Under the pieces are notes generated by a model. That model saw only the letters and a list, made by a program, of their open reading frames with translations, had not been told where the DNA came from and did no database searches. Below, one piece after another: positions 56,073-64,000 of a DNA stretch of 64,000 bases; the first letter of the stretch is position 1, and every line of letters starts with the position of its first letter. The position numbers were made by a program, and so were the translations under genes. The stretch is from Lacticaseibacillus baoqingensis (lineage in GTDB: Bacteria > Bacillota > Bacilli > Lactobacillales > Lactobacillaceae), in contig NZ_RHOI01000002.1 of the NCBI RefSeq assembly GCF_003946165.1, positions 62,001 to 126,000 on the forward strand. Direction: 5' to 3'.

Positions 56073-56102
56073 CCCACTGACCGCGTCAGTGGTTTTTTTT
56101 TG
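56073..56102 (+). terminator. rpmH terminator
   Basis: CCACTGAC-CGC-GTCAGTGG then nine Ts. Confidence 0.92.
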
Positions 56103-56200
56103 CAACGCGGTAGTGACACTTACATAGGAAAAACACCGAATATAGGTGCACCAGCGAGATGCATCTTGTATACTTAAAACCAGATTGTGAGGGAGTATTC

Positions 56201-56557
56201 GTGCGTAAATCGTATCGCATCAAAAAGGAAGCCGAATTTCAAGATGTGTTTGATCACGGGCAGTCGGTGGCGAACCGTAATTTTGTGATCTATCATTTAC
56301 GTCGTGACCAACCCCATTTTCGCGTCGGCATTTCGGTCGGTAAAAAAGTCGGCCATACCGCAGTCATGCGCAACCAGATCAAGCGTTATATTCGCCAAAG
56401 CTTGTTAGAGCTGAAGCCGCGAATCGACCCGCAGACCGATTTTTTGATCATCGCGCGTCATTCCGCCAACCAGTTGGATATGGTGGGGACCAAGAAGAAC
56501 TTGATCCACGTCATGACATTAGCCGGGCTGTTAGCTGACGATGTTGACATCATCTAG
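56201..56557 (+). CDS. rnpA: Ribonuclease P protein component
   Basis: 118 residues from GTG 56201 (GAGGGAG upstream); starts [12 protein letters not shown], has the RNR motif [13 protein letters not shown]. Binds the RNase P RNA to mature tRNA 5' ends. Confidence 0.96.
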   Translation: MRKSYRIKKEAEFQDVFDHGQSVANRNFVIYHLRRDQPHFRVGISVGKKVGHTAVMRNQIKRYIRQSLLELKPRIDPQTDFLIIARHSANQLDMVGTKKNLIHVMTLAGLLADDVDII

Positions 56558-56593
56558 GCAAGGATATCCTTGCAACACGAAAGAGGGATTTGT

Positions 56594-57424
56594 GTGAATA
56601 AGAGAACCGTGAAGCGGCTTGTTGCCGTGTTCGGGTTGCTGATGGTCGCGGGCGTTTTGGCGGCTTGCGGGCGCTCGACGGTAACGGCCAATAGTACCGG
56701 GGTCTGGGATCACTATGTCGTCTATAATGCCGCCCAGTTTATTTTATGGTTGGCGAAGTTCTTCGGCGGCAACGCTGGGATGGGGATCATCGTCTTCACC
56801 TTGTTGGTGCGGATCATTATCTTCCCATTAAGTTATGTTTCCTTGAAGAGTATGGGCAAGCAACAAGAATTGGCCCCGCAAATCAAGGTACTGCAAAAAA
56901 AATATCAGTCTAAAGATGCTGAGACTCAGCGCAAGCTGCAAGAAGAAACGCAAAAGCTTTATGCCGAAGCAGGGATCAATCCGATCATGGGTTGTTTACC
57001 GTTAGTGATCCAAATGCCGTTCCTGTTTGCATTGTATCAAGCGATCTATCGGACGGATGCTTTGAAGACTGGCCATTTCTTATGGTTGAACATGGCGCAG
57101 CCGGATCCTTATTGGATCATGCCGATCTTAGCGGCGATCTTCACGTTGTTGACCAGTCTGGTGTCGACAATGGCGCAACCGCAACGCAACAACATGAGTT
57201 GGATCATGGTTGCGATCTCGCCGATCATGATCTTGGTGATGGCGGCGCAATTCCCAAGTGCTTTAGCCATTTACTGGGTGGTCACCAACGCCTTTTCACT
57301 CGCTCAGACGTTCTTGATCCAAAATCCGTTCAAGATGAAACGCGAGCGTGAAGCCAAGCAACGGGCTGAAAAAGAACGCCAAAAGGCTAAGCGCAAAGCA
57401 TATAAGCGTGCGTTGAAGAAGTAA
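56594..57424 (+). CDS. yidC: Membrane protein insertase YidC/OxaA (lipoprotein)
   Basis: 276 residues from GTG 56594. Lipoprotein signal with lipobox VLAAC (Cys ~residue 25), five membrane helices including the LLVRIIIFPLSYVSLKSM region with the conserved groove Arg, and a Lys/Arg-rich C-terminal tail. Inserts small membrane proteins. 37 nt after rnpA. Confidence 0.96.
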   Translation: MNKRTVKRLVAVFGLLMVAGVLAACGRSTVTANSTGVWDHYVVYNAAQFILWLAKFFGGNAGMGIIVFTLLVRIIIFPLSYVSLKSMGKQQELAPQIKVLQKKYQSKDAETQRKLQEETQKLYAEAGINPIMGCLPLVIQMPFLFALYQAIYRTDALKTGHFLWLNMAQPDPYWIMPILAAIFTLLTSLVSTMAQPQRNNMSWIMVAISPIMILVMAAQFPSALAIYWVVTNAFSLAQTFLIQNPFKMKREREAKQRAEKERQKAKRKAYKRALKK

Positions 57425-57432
57425 CCGTAAGA

Positions 57433-57463
57433 CGCCAGCAGCCTGTGCTTCTGGCGCCTTTTT
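57433..57463 (+). terminator. Terminator between yidC and jag
   Basis: CGCCAG / CTGGCG six-bp stem, 12-nt loop, T5; moderate strength, likely leaky because jag follows 25 nt on. Confidence 0.6.
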
Positions 57464-57487
57464 ATCGTAATTATTTGGAGGGAAACC

Positions 57488-58198
57488 ATGCCGACTTTTC
57501 AAGGCGCAACGATTCAAAAAGCGATCGATCTGGGCTTACAAACGCTAGGCGTTGCCCGCGATCAGGTCACTGTGGACGTGATCCAAGAAGGGAAAAAAGG
57601 GCTGTTTGGGATCGGGAAGAAAGCTGCGATCGTTAATTTGAACCCCTTAGTCGTCGAACCCGATCCGCAGCCGGCAGCTTCAAGTCAACCAAAACCGTCA
57701 CATCACCGGGCCAAACACGTGACCGCTGGGCCAAAGCGCGATGATCAAACGGCGATCGCATTAGTGCAAAGCTATCTGGAAGACATTGTGCGCGAATTAG
57801 GGATCGCCGCGACGATCGAAAATGCGCGACATGGCGATCGGGTCTGGTTTGAGATCACAACGGATAAAGAAGCATTATTGATCGGCAAACATGGTAAGAT
57901 CATCAACGCGATCCAATACTTAGCGCAAACCGAATTCAATCGCTTCGGCAAGTCAAAGTGGACGATCATGCTTAATGTTGGCGATTATCGCCAGCGCCGC
58001 GATGCGGCAGTCCGCCGCTTGGCAGGCAAAACAGCGCGGGAAGTGATCGCTCGAGGGGCGGCTGTATATTTGGATCCGATGCCGGCATTTGAACGCAAAG
58101 CGATCCATGGTGAATTAGCAGACAACGACTATGTTGACACCCATTCTGAAGGCGTCGATCCGCGCCGCTATGTGGTGATCACCCCTAAGCGGCATTAA
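57488..58198 (+). CDS. jag: RNA-binding protein Jag/KhpB
   Basis: 236 residues: Jag-N (~1-52, GATIQKAIDLGLQTLGV and the KKGLFGIGKK motif), linker, KH domain (~90-160, LLIGKHGKIINAIQYL) and R3H domain (~165-235, RRDAAVRRLA, PMPAFERKAIH). With KhpA controls cell elongation and division in streptococci. Confidence 0.95.
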   Translation: MPTFQGATIQKAIDLGLQTLGVARDQVTVDVIQEGKKGLFGIGKKAAIVNLNPLVVEPDPQPAASSQPKPSHHRAKHVTAGPKRDDQTAIALVQSYLEDIVRELGIAATIENARHGDRVWFEITTDKEALLIGKHGKIINAIQYLAQTEFNRFGKSKWTIMLNVGDYRQRRDAAVRRLAGKTAREVIARGAAVYLDPMPAFERKAIHGELADNDYVDTHSEGVDPRRYVVITPKRH

Positions 58199-58227
58199 GC
58201 GCGCCGATTACCGGCTTGACGAGGGTT

Positions 58228-58256
58228 TTGACAAGTCAGCGGGAATTGGCTAGAAT
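58228..58256 (+). promoter_or_regulatory. mnmE promoter
   Basis: TTGACA-17-TAGAAT, near consensus. Confidence 0.8.
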
Positions 58257-58285
58257 GAACTCAACTTAATCGTGACGAAGTAGTC

Positions 58286-58346
58286 AAAGTGCTTTGTCCA
58301 TTGACGCCGCCGGTATCGGCAGCGCAATGGGCGGTGCACTTTTTTT
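58286..58346 (+). terminator. Intrinsic terminator / attenuator in the mnmE leader
   Basis: Long hairpin: AAAGTGC (58286-58292) with GCACTTT (58336-58342); GTCCATTG (58296-58303) with CAATGGGC (58325-58332); inner GCCG-GTAT-CGGC; then seven Ts. It lies after the promoter and only 24 nt before the start codon. Confidence 0.85.
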
Positions 58347-58370
58347 AATGGTTTGGAAAGGAAGATTATT

Positions 58371-59750
58371 GTGGCAACGACTATCACAGAATATGATACG
58401 ATCGCGGCGATTTCGACGCCGCCTGGTGAAGGGGCGATCAGCATCGTGCGGTTGAGCGGCGAAGGGGCGATCAAAACCGCGCAACAACTGTTCAAAGGCA
58501 AAGACTTGACCCAAGTCCCAACGCATACCATCAATTACGGCCATATCCTTGATCCGGATAGCAAAGCGGTGGTGGATGAAGTGATGGTCAGTGTGCTGCG
58601 GGCGCCTAAGACGTACACCCGTGAAGACATGGTCGAGATCAACTGCCATGGCGGGATCGTTCCGACTAACCGCATCTTGCAATTATTATTAGGGTTAGGG
58701 GCGCGGTTGGCAGAACCGGGTGAATTTACCAAGCGGGCGTTTTTGAACGGCCGGGTGGATTTGACCCAAGCCGAGTCTGTCATGGACTTGATCCGTGCCA
58801 AGACGGATCGGGCGATGCAAGTCGCCGTTGATCAACTGGATGGCGATCTGAGGCGCTTGATCACGAATTTGCGCCAAGAGATCATAGAAGTCTTGGCCCA
58901 AGTCGAAGTGAATATCGACTATCCTGAGTATGATACGGACCAGATGACCACGCAGATGCTCCAAGAAAAAGCGCAGCAGGTCCTGGCAAAAGTCGATGAA
59001 CTCTTGCAAACCGCCAGCCAAGGCAAGGTCTTGCGTGAAGGACTGGCCACGGCGATCGTGGGTCGCCCGAATGTAGGCAAGTCGAGCTTGTTGAATCATA
59101 TGCTGCATGAAGATAAAGCAATCGTCACGGATGTCGCCGGGACGACACGCGATGTCTTGGAAGAATATGTCAACGTCCGCGGGGTACCGTTAAAATTGAT
59201 CGATACCGCCGGGATCCGCGATACAGAAGATAAAGTCGAAAAAATCGGCGTTGAGCGCTCGCGCAAAGCGATCACCCAAGCCGATCTGATCTTATTGGTG
59301 ATGGATGCCAGCCAGCCGCTGACGCCGGAAGATCAAGACTTGTTGGCGGCTACTGCAGATAAGCGGCGGTTAGTGATCTTGAATAAACAAGATCTGCCAG
59401 TGAAATTGACCTTAGGCGATACGATCGCAGAAGCAGACATTGTGCGTACGTCGATCACTACCGGCGCTGGGGTGGCGGCGTTAGATACTAAGATCGCCGA
59501 TATCTTTGCTGGCGGGATCGACAACAGCCAGTCCACGGTGATGGTTTCCAATGCGCGCCAGATCGGGTTGCTGCGCCAGGCGAAAGCAAGCCTGAACAGC
59601 GTGTTAGCCGGGATCGCTGCTGGGATGCCGATCGATTTAGTACAGATCGACATGACGGCAGCGTGGGATAAACTCGGTGAGATCACCGGGGATGCGGCGC
59701 CAGATGAATTGATCACACAGCTGTTTTCGCAATTTTGTTTAGGTAAATAA
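58371..59750 (+). CDS. mnmE: tRNA modification GTPase MnmE
   Basis: With MnmG makes cmnm5U34 in tRNA. 459 residues from GTG 58371 (AAAGGAAG upstream). THF-binding N-domain ([22 protein letters not shown]), G domain with [21 protein letters not shown], and the C-terminal FCLGK cysteine motif. 27 nt before mnmG. Confidence 0.97.
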   Translation: MATTITEYDTIAAISTPPGEGAISIVRLSGEGAIKTAQQLFKGKDLTQVPTHTINYGHILDPDSKAVVDEVMVSVLRAPKTYTREDMVEINCHGGIVPTNRILQLLLGLGARLAEPGEFTKRAFLNGRVDLTQAESVMDLIRAKTDRAMQVAVDQLDGDLRRLITNLRQEIIEVLAQVEVNIDYPEYDTDQMTTQMLQEKAQQVLAKVDELLQTASQGKVLREGLATAIVGRPNVGKSSLLNHMLHEDKAIVTDVAGTTRDVLEEYVNVRGVPLKLIDTAGIRDTEDKVEKIGVERSRKAITQADLILLVMDASQPLTPEDQDLLAATADKRRLVILNKQDLPVKLTLGDTIAEADIVRTSITTGAGVAALDTKIADIFAGGIDNSQSTVMVSNARQIGLLRQAKASLNSVLAGIAAGMPIDLVQIDMTAAWDKLGEITGDAAPDELITQLFSQFCLGK

Positions 59751-59751
59751 C

Positions 59752-59768
59752 ATTTCCCAGGAAATAAA
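59752..59768. repeat. 17-bp repeat with palindromic core, copy 2 (mnmE-mnmG gap)
   Basis: ATTTCCCAGGAAATAAA directly after the mnmE stop, identical to 4333-4349. Its end merges with the mnmG ribosome site AAAGGAG. Confidence 0.6.
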
Positions 59769-59777
59769 GGAGCGCTC

Positions 59778-61679
59778 ATGCCAGAAGTACGTGAATATGA
59801 AGCAAGTCAATACGATGTCGTCGTGGTTGGTGCCGGTCATGCCGGTTGTGAAGCCGCATTATCAGCTGCGCGCATGGGGCAAAAGACCCTCTTGATCACG
59901 ATCAGTTTAGAAATGCTGGCGTTCATGCCGTGCAACCCAAGTGTTGGCGGGCCGGCAAAAGGGATCGTGGTACGAGAAATCGATGCTTTAGGTGGCGAAA
60001 TGGCCCGCAATATCGATAAGACGTATATCCAAATGCGGATGCTCAACACCGGCAAAGGCCCTGCTGTCCGCGCGTTACGGGCACAAGCAGACAAAGCCGC
60101 TTATCATCGAAGCATGAAGGCTGCCATTGAAGCAGAGCCTAATTTGGATCTGCGCCAAGGGTTGGTTGAACGGCTCATCGTCGAAGATGGTGTCTGCGTC
60201 GGTGTCGTCGCTGCCACAGGGGCACGTTATCGCGCTAAAAGCGTCGTTTTAACGGCCGGGACCTCTAGTCGTGGCAAGATCATCATCGGTGAGCTGATGT
60301 ACTCTAGCGGGCCTAATAATAGCCTGCCAAGCATTCGGTTATCTGAGAACCTTGAAGCCAATGGATTCAAATTACGGCGTTTCAAAACCGGGACCCCACC
60401 GCGAGTATTGGGGCAGTCGATTGATTTTGACCAAACCGAAGAGCAGCCTGGCGATAAAACGCCAAATCATTTTTCTTTCATGACGCCAGATTCGGTTTAT
60501 CTCAAGGATCAGCTTTCTTGCTGGATGACTTATACGAATGCTACGACTCACGATATTATTCGCCAAAATCTCGATCGTGCGCCGATGTTTTCTGGCGTGA
60601 TCAAAGGGGTTGGTCCGCGGTATTGCCCATCGATCGAAGATAAAGTCGTGCGATTTGCTGACAAGCCGCGCCACCAACTGTTTCTTGAGCCGGAAGGCCG
60701 CGACACGGATGAGTATTATGTCGGCGATTTTTCCACCTCGATGCCAGAAGAAGTCCAACTGAAGATGCTGCACTCTGTCGCCGGCTTAGAGCATGCCGAA
60801 TTGATGCGGCCAGGTTATGCGATCGAATACGATATCATCGAACCTTGGCAATTGACGGCGACATTGGAAACAAAGGTCGTTAAGAATTTGTTTACCGCAG
60901 GACAAATGAATGGGACCTCGGGATACGAAGAAGCCGCGGGGCAAGGATTGATCGCCGGGATCAACGCTGCTTTGCGTGCCGCTGGCCAGCCTGGCTTCAC
61001 GCTCAAGCGTTCGGATGCCTATATTGGGGTCATGATCGATGACTTGGTCACCAAAGGCACCAACGAGCCGTATCGGCTGCTGACGAGCCGGGCAGAATAC
61101 CGGTTGATCTTGCGCCATGATAATGCTGATTTGCGCTTGACGGAAATGGGCCATCAGCTTGGCTTGATCTCAGCTGAGCGCTATGCCCGATTCCAAGCGA
61201 AAAAAACCGCGATCGCCGCAGAACGGCAACGGTTGGAAACGACGCGTTTAAAGCCTAAAGACGTCAATCCTTGGCTGGCAGCGCATGGCGCACCAGACCT
61301 TAAAGATGGGGTTTTGGCGAGCGATTTCTTGAAGCGCCCAGAAGTGAGCTACGATGATTTGATGCAATTTGCACCGGCACCAGCACCTTTAGATCGCTAT
61401 GTGATCGAAGAAGTGACGGTCCAGATCAAGTATGCTGGCTACATCGATAAAGAAATGCAAAGCATCGCGAAGTTGAAGCGGATGGAAAGCAAGCTGATCC
61501 CCCAAAATATCGATTACGACGCGATCAATGGGTTGGCCACCGAAGCTCGGCAAAAGCTGGTCAAGATCCAGCCAGAAACTTTGGCACAAGCCAGCCGTAT
61601 TAGTGGGGTCAATCCTGCTGACATCGCAATTTTGTCCGTTTACATCGAACAAGGCCGAATCGCTAAAGTGCAGGCATAA
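59778..61679 (+). CDS. mnmG: tRNA uridine-5-carboxymethylaminomethyl enzyme MnmG
   Basis: 633 residues, FAD enzyme: [14 protein letters not shown] dinucleotide motif, [20 protein letters not shown], and [17 protein letters not shown]. Works with MnmE. ATG with AAGGAG upstream, followed by a strong terminator. Confidence 0.97.
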   Translation: MPEVREYEASQYDVVVVGAGHAGCEAALSAARMGQKTLLITISLEMLAFMPCNPSVGGPAKGIVVREIDALGGEMARNIDKTYIQMRMLNTGKGPAVRALRAQADKAAYHRSMKAAIEAEPNLDLRQGLVERLIVEDGVCVGVVAATGARYRAKSVVLTAGTSSRGKIIIGELMYSSGPNNSLPSIRLSENLEANGFKLRRFKTGTPPRVLGQSIDFDQTEEQPGDKTPNHFSFMTPDSVYLKDQLSCWMTYTNATTHDIIRQNLDRAPMFSGVIKGVGPRYCPSIEDKVVRFADKPRHQLFLEPEGRDTDEYYVGDFSTSMPEEVQLKMLHSVAGLEHAELMRPGYAIEYDIIEPWQLTATLETKVVKNLFTAGQMNGTSGYEEAAGQGLIAGINAALRAAGQPGFTLKRSDAYIGVMIDDLVTKGTNEPYRLLTSRAEYRLILRHDNADLRLTEMGHQLGLISAERYARFQAKKTAIAAERQRLETTRLKPKDVNPWLAAHGAPDLKDGVLASDFLKRPEVSYDDLMQFAPAPAPLDRYVIEEVTVQIKYAGYIDKEMQSIAKLKRMESKLIPQNIDYDAINGLATEARQKLVKIQPETLAQASRISGVNPADIAILSVYIEQGRIAKVQA

Positions 61680-61690
61680 GCCAGACAACA

Positions 61691-61729
61691 CAAAAAACCG
61701 GACTAGTCAGCGACTAGTCCGGTTTTTTG
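61691..61729. terminator. Bidirectional terminator after mnmG
   Basis: Perfect 18-bp stem AAAACCGGACTAGTC-type arms, AGC loop, T-runs both ways; also serves the small minus-strand gene. Confidence 0.95.
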
Positions 61730-61732
61730 TGT

Positions 61733-61909
61733 TTAGCGAACGATGAGGAGACTGATCAAGATCCCGATCAAAAAGACTCCCAAGATACCTTGTAAGGCGT
61801 ATGTTTTACGGCTGCCTTGCTGCGTGCGCCATTCTTGGTAAATGATGATCCCAGTGACGACTAAAGCGGCGATCACCATGATCAAGAGCTTGATGACGAG
61901 ACTATCCAT
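61733..61909 (-). CDS. Small membrane protein, unknown
   Basis: 58 residues from ATG 61909 with GGAGGTG 7-8 nt upstream. Two hydrophobic segments (about residues 4-22, LVIKLLIMVIAALVVTGIII, and 41-57, GILGVFLIGILISLLIV) joined by a polar loop EWRTQQGSRKT. Starts 4 nt after the 61913 gene, so the two form an operon. No family recognised. Confidence 0.75.
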   Translation of the reverse strand: MDSLVIKLLIMVIAALVVTGIIIYQEWRTQQGSRKTYALQGILGVFLIGILISLLIVR

Positions 61910-61912
61910 GGC

Positions 61913-62173
61913 TTACACCTCCAAGTCGAAAAACGGGTTGAGCTGCTTTTGGATCGCATGGATCTGTAAGAGATCGATTTTTGGTAACAGCCGGTAAATA
62001 AAACCGGCAAAGGTATCACGATGGAACTTATAGTCCATCCGGCCGAGACGTTGGTCTTGTGCGTCGGGGTCATGCTGCCAAACTTCTAAATTATAAGGCG
62101 CATTGGGAATGATAGTGATATAAAAATGGTCGTCAAGCCAGACGACGGGTTGCACAGTTGATTGATCAAGCAC
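61913..62173 (-). CDS. Small protein of unknown function
   Basis: 86 residues from GTG 62173 (GGAGG nine nt upstream). Mixed beta/alpha look (VWLDDHFYITIIPNAPYNLEVW, then DTFAGFIYRLLPKIDLLQIHAIQKQL); no signal or membrane span. Operon with the small membrane protein, promoter at 62263-62290. Confidence 0.75.
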   Translation of the reverse strand: MLDQSTVQPVVWLDDHFYITIIPNAPYNLEVWQHDPDAQDQRLGRMDYKFHRDTFAGFIYRLLPKIDLLQIHAIQKQLNPFFDLEV

Positions 62174-62262
62174 AAGTACTAACCTCCAGTTATCTTATCC
62201 AAGTCCCGGCTTGATCCCAAGCCCGTATTTAGCGGTTCGGTCAAGCGAACGTTGCGATATCT

Positions 62263-62290
62263 ATTATAGCAGAATTTGAACGGCCGCCAA
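62263..62290 (-). promoter_or_regulatory. Promoter of the two small genes
   Basis: Minus-strand TTGGCG-16-TATAAT. Confidence 0.65.
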
Positions 62291-62336
62291 ATGTGATCCG
62301 CTTGTGAATGATGATTCACAAGCGTGCGATTGGCGG
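62284..62336. repeat. Two-tier inverted repeat
   Basis: Outer arms CCGCCAA / TTGGCGG, inner 11-bp CGCTTGTGAAT / ATTCACAAGCG with a GATG loop. The outer arm overlaps the -35 of the small-gene promoter, so it may be an operator. Confidence 0.6.
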
Positions 62337-62496
62337 TTGCCTAGGGTTTGTGTTGTCAAGTCTATTTTCGCGAAAATATCGGTACTATCGGACATCGTTC
62401 AAGGCTTGACGGCGCCGCAAGCCGCTAAAAAAAATTTTTTCAAGTCGGGTCAGGCTTGAGTTTGTTTCACAAGTGCTGCCAAGATTGCCTGTGACT
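62337..62496. other. Intergenic stretch downstream of the LexA-box promoter
   Basis: No gene seen. Minus strand carries a GGCTTG..CAAGCC dyad (about 62403-62423) and, before it, an A6-T8 tract following a weak CAAG/CTTG stem, so a short minus-strand RNA could end there. Confidence 0.35.
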
Positions 62497-62525
62497 AGTA
62501 TACGAACAAACGTTCTATACGTCAA
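62497..62525 (-). promoter_or_regulatory. Minus-strand promoter with LexA/DinR box in its spacer
   Basis: TTGACG (62520-62525)-17-TATACT (62497-62502). The spacer contains CGAACAAACGTTCT (62503-62516), 13 of 14 to the Gram-positive SOS box CGAACRNRYGTTCG. No recognised gene starts within 300 nt downstream. Confidence 0.75.
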
Positions 62526-62683
62526 GCGATTTTTGTGCATGCGGCATGCTTGAATTCATCGCCTCAATGGATTTCTTGGCGTTATTTAATGCGGAAGCAG
62601 CGCCGAATACTGGCCAAACTCCATGGGTCGATGGCACCGCAACAGTCAGCCGCTTTGTTTGATACAGATTTCACGAACACGCA

Positions 62684-62716
62684 AAAAAGCCACCAGTTTG
62701 GCAACCGGTGGCTTTT
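62684..62716 (-). terminator. nagB terminator
   Basis: AAAGCCACC / GGTGGCTTT stem with T-run on the minus strand. Confidence 0.9.
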
Positions 62717-62725
62717 AACACTACA

Positions 62726-63433
62726 TTACTTGCTTAACTTGCTAGCCGCAGCCTTGTCGATCAAAACGACAACGTCTGGGTGGTTTTGCAATACAGACGC
62801 TGGGACATGGTTGGTCACTGGGCCTTCGATCATGGCCTTAACGGCATCGGCCTTTTCTTCACCAAAAGCGAGTAATAAAATCTTCTTGCTCTTCATGATA
62901 GAAGCGATCCCCATGGAGTAAGCGAAGCGCGGCACGTCATCTTCTTTAGCAAAGAAGCGGGCGTTAGCGTCGATGGTGGATTGGGTCAATGGCACCTTGC
63001 GGGTTTGGGCATCGAATGGTGAGCCTGGTTCGTTGAAGCCGATGTGACCGTTGCGGCCGATCCCTAAGACTTGGATATCGATCGGATGATCAGCGATCAC
63101 CTTGTTGTAACGCTTGGTTTCTGCATCTGGATCAGCAGCCAAGCCATTGGGTACGAAGGTTTCCTTGAAAGGCTTCGCGTCGAACAAGTGGCTTTGCATG
63201 AAGTAACGATAGCTTTGATCGTTATCTGGGGCCATGCCGACGTATTCATCCAAGTTGACAGAAGTCATGTTGGAGAAGTCAACGTCGCTTGCCACCATTG
63301 CCTTATACATTTCTACAGGAGTGCTGCCAGTGGCTAGACCCAAGGTCGTTGCCCCGTTATCCATTCCTTGCTTGATGATTTCAAATGCGGCTTTGCCTGC
63401 TTCAACATCGTTATCGAAAACTTTGACGTCCAT
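62726..63433 (-). CDS. nagB: Glucosamine-6-phosphate deaminase
   Basis: Converts GlcN6P to fructose 6-phosphate and ammonia, linking amino-sugar use to glycolysis. 235 residues; [13 protein letters not shown], and [14 protein letters not shown] with catalytic Asp/His/Glu area. ATG with GAGGGAGG upstream. Monocistronic. Confidence 0.97.
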   Translation of the reverse strand: MDVKVFDNDVEAGKAAFEIIKQGMDNGATTLGLATGSTPVEMYKAMVASDVDFSNMTSVNLDEYVGMAPDNDQSYRYFMQSHLFDAKPFKETFVPNGLAADPDAETKRYNKVIADHPIDIQVLGIGRNGHIGFNEPGSPFDAQTRKVPLTQSTIDANARFFAKEDDVPRFAYSMGIASIMKSKKILLLAFGEEKADAVKAMIEGPVTNHVPASVLQNHPDVVVLIDKAAASKLSK

Positions 63434-63452
63434 TGAAAAATTCCTCCCTCTC

Positions 63453-63493
63453 TTGGTCTAGTCCAATATAACACCGGTCTAGTCCACTGTCAA
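63453..63493 (-). promoter_or_regulatory. nagB promoter with two NagR/DasR-type operators
   Basis: Minus-strand TTGACA (63488-63493)-17-TATATT (63465-63470). Two GGTCTAGTCC dyads: 63453-63466 (TTGGTCTAGTCCAA) just after the -10 and 63474-63487 (CCGGTCTAGTCCAC) inside the spacer, matching GntR-family dre sites. Confidence 0.85.
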
Positions 63494-63566
63494 CTAACAA
63501 GACCGGCTTCTATAGAAGAATTTGCGATAAGAACAGTTTTCCGCGCGGTTTAGCACAGATTTTCGA

Positions 63567-63592
63567 CTTTGGCACAGTCCAGTGTGCCAAAG
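63567..63592 (+). promoter_or_regulatory. MtlR-like activator site
   Basis: CTTTGGCACA - 6 nt - TGTGCCAAAG perfect inverted repeat directly upstream of the -35. B. subtilis MtlR sites read TTGNCACA-N4-TGTGNCAA; spacing here is 6. Confidence 0.65.
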
Positions 63593-63598
63593 CTACTT

Positions 63599-63628
63599 TT
63601 GCCAGCACCTCCAGCAACCGTTTACACT
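63599..63628 (+). promoter_or_regulatory. mtlA promoter with cre-like site
   Basis: TTGCCA-18-TACACT; AGCAACCGTTTACA (63613-63626) matches cre at 12 of 14 and overlaps the -10. Confidence 0.55.
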
Positions 63629-63665
63629 ATATCATGTAATCGGATACAGAAAGGAGCGTTTAGCA

Positions 63666-64000
63666 ATGGACGCACAAAGCAAACCAGCCAAGAAGGGTAT
63701 CAAGTCCGCCATGCAATCATTCGGCACGAAGCTCTCTGGTATGGTCTTACCTAACATTGGCGCCTTCATCGCCTGGGGTTTGATCACCGCCATCTTCCTT
63801 AAAGATGGGTGGTACCCAAATGCCGAACTGGCAAAACTGATCGACCCAATGAAGACTTATTTACTGCCGCTTCTCATCGCCTATTCCGGTGGGGCAGCGA
63901 TCGCTAGCCACCGTGGTGGGGTCGTTGGGGCCATCGCCACAATGGGGGTCATCGTTGGGACCACCGTTCCGATGTTCATCGGGGCGATGATCATGGGCCC
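63666..64000 (+). CDS. mtlA: Mannitol PTS enzyme II, N-terminal part (3' partial)
   Basis: First 111 residues of the mannitol-specific membrane permease: [19 protein letters not shown], then [22 protein letters not shown] (helix 1), [21 protein letters not shown]. Runs off the window. ATG with AAAGGAG upstream. MtlR-like site and cre are those expected for a mannitol operon. Confidence 0.92.
   Translation, partial: MDAQSKPAKKGIKSAMQSFGTKLSGMVLPNIGAFIAWGLITAIFLKDGWYPNAELAKLIDPMKTYLLPLLIAYSGGAAIASHRGGVVGAIATMGVIVGTTVPMFIGAMIMG

Noticed and set aside
62535-62921. 128-codon frame upstream of and overlapping nagB
   Set aside because: No ribosome site, runs antisense through the nagB terminator and coding end.

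Overview
The window is chromosomal DNA of a low-to-mid GC Firmicute, most likely a lactobacillus (Lactobacillaceae), and it spans the replication origin. Evidence is the dnaA-dnaN-yaaA-recF-gyrB-gyrA block with rpmH-rnpA-yidC-jag-mnmE-mnmG on the other side, clustered TTWTCCACA DnaA boxes, the rpsF-ssb-rpsR and gdpP-rplI-dnaB-purA sets, type 2 GalT, a WxL-type exported protein, and cre-, LexA/DinR- and MtlR-like sites. Species cannot be fixed from sequence alone. No tRNA, rRNA, CRISPR array, insertion sequence or prophage gene was seen.

Layout. 1-8.4 kb: end of an ABC exporter, then purA, a four-repeat unknown protein, dnaB, rplI and gdpP on the minus strand. 8.6-17.4 kb: lysine/diaminopimelate genes, asd-dapF-lysC on minus and, behind a lysine riboswitch, lysA-dapH-deacetylase-dapA-dapB on plus; the acetyl-DAP aminotransferase candidate (patA) lies at 27.5 kb. 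17.5-23.5 kb: a ketodeoxygluconate (KDG) locus with two PfkB kinases, KDPG aldolase, KduD, an IclR and a LacI regulator. 23.7-28.6 kb: NUDIX hydrolase, MntH with a universal stress protein, and CopZ with a Dps-like protein that lacks most ferroxidase ligands. 28.6-29.8 kb: a protein-free, GC-rich stretch holding a candidate structured RNA and a tandem array of about 120-nt hairpin units whose stems covary; this is the most unusual element in the window. 29.8-37.8 kb: an MFS exporter, a TPP-riboswitch operon (thiM-thiD-cytX-thiE), a DUF2974-type hydrolase, a TauE-type permease, a TetR regulator and a canonical Dps. 38-42.7 kb: galR-galK-galE-galT. 42.9-55.3 kb: rpsF-ssb-rpsR, an MgtC-like protein, the gyrase/recF operon, a WxL-type exported protein, dnaN and dnaA. 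53.8-55.8 kb: bipartite oriC. 55.9-61.7 kb: rpmH to mnmG. 61.7-64 kb: two small unknown genes, an orphan LexA-box promoter, nagB under paired GntR-type operators and the start of a mannitol PTS gene with an MtlR-like site.

Replication and ribosome genes point away from oriC on both sides. The block from about 8.6 to 42.7 kb separates rpsR from gdpP-rplI-dnaB, sets that are close together in many lactobacilli, and it is full of plus-strand metabolic genes that run against the fork. It behaves as an accessory metabolic island held in the origin region. Three genes (mnmE, mgtC-like, WxL protein) start just behind intrinsic terminators, so readthrough or attenuation may set their expression.
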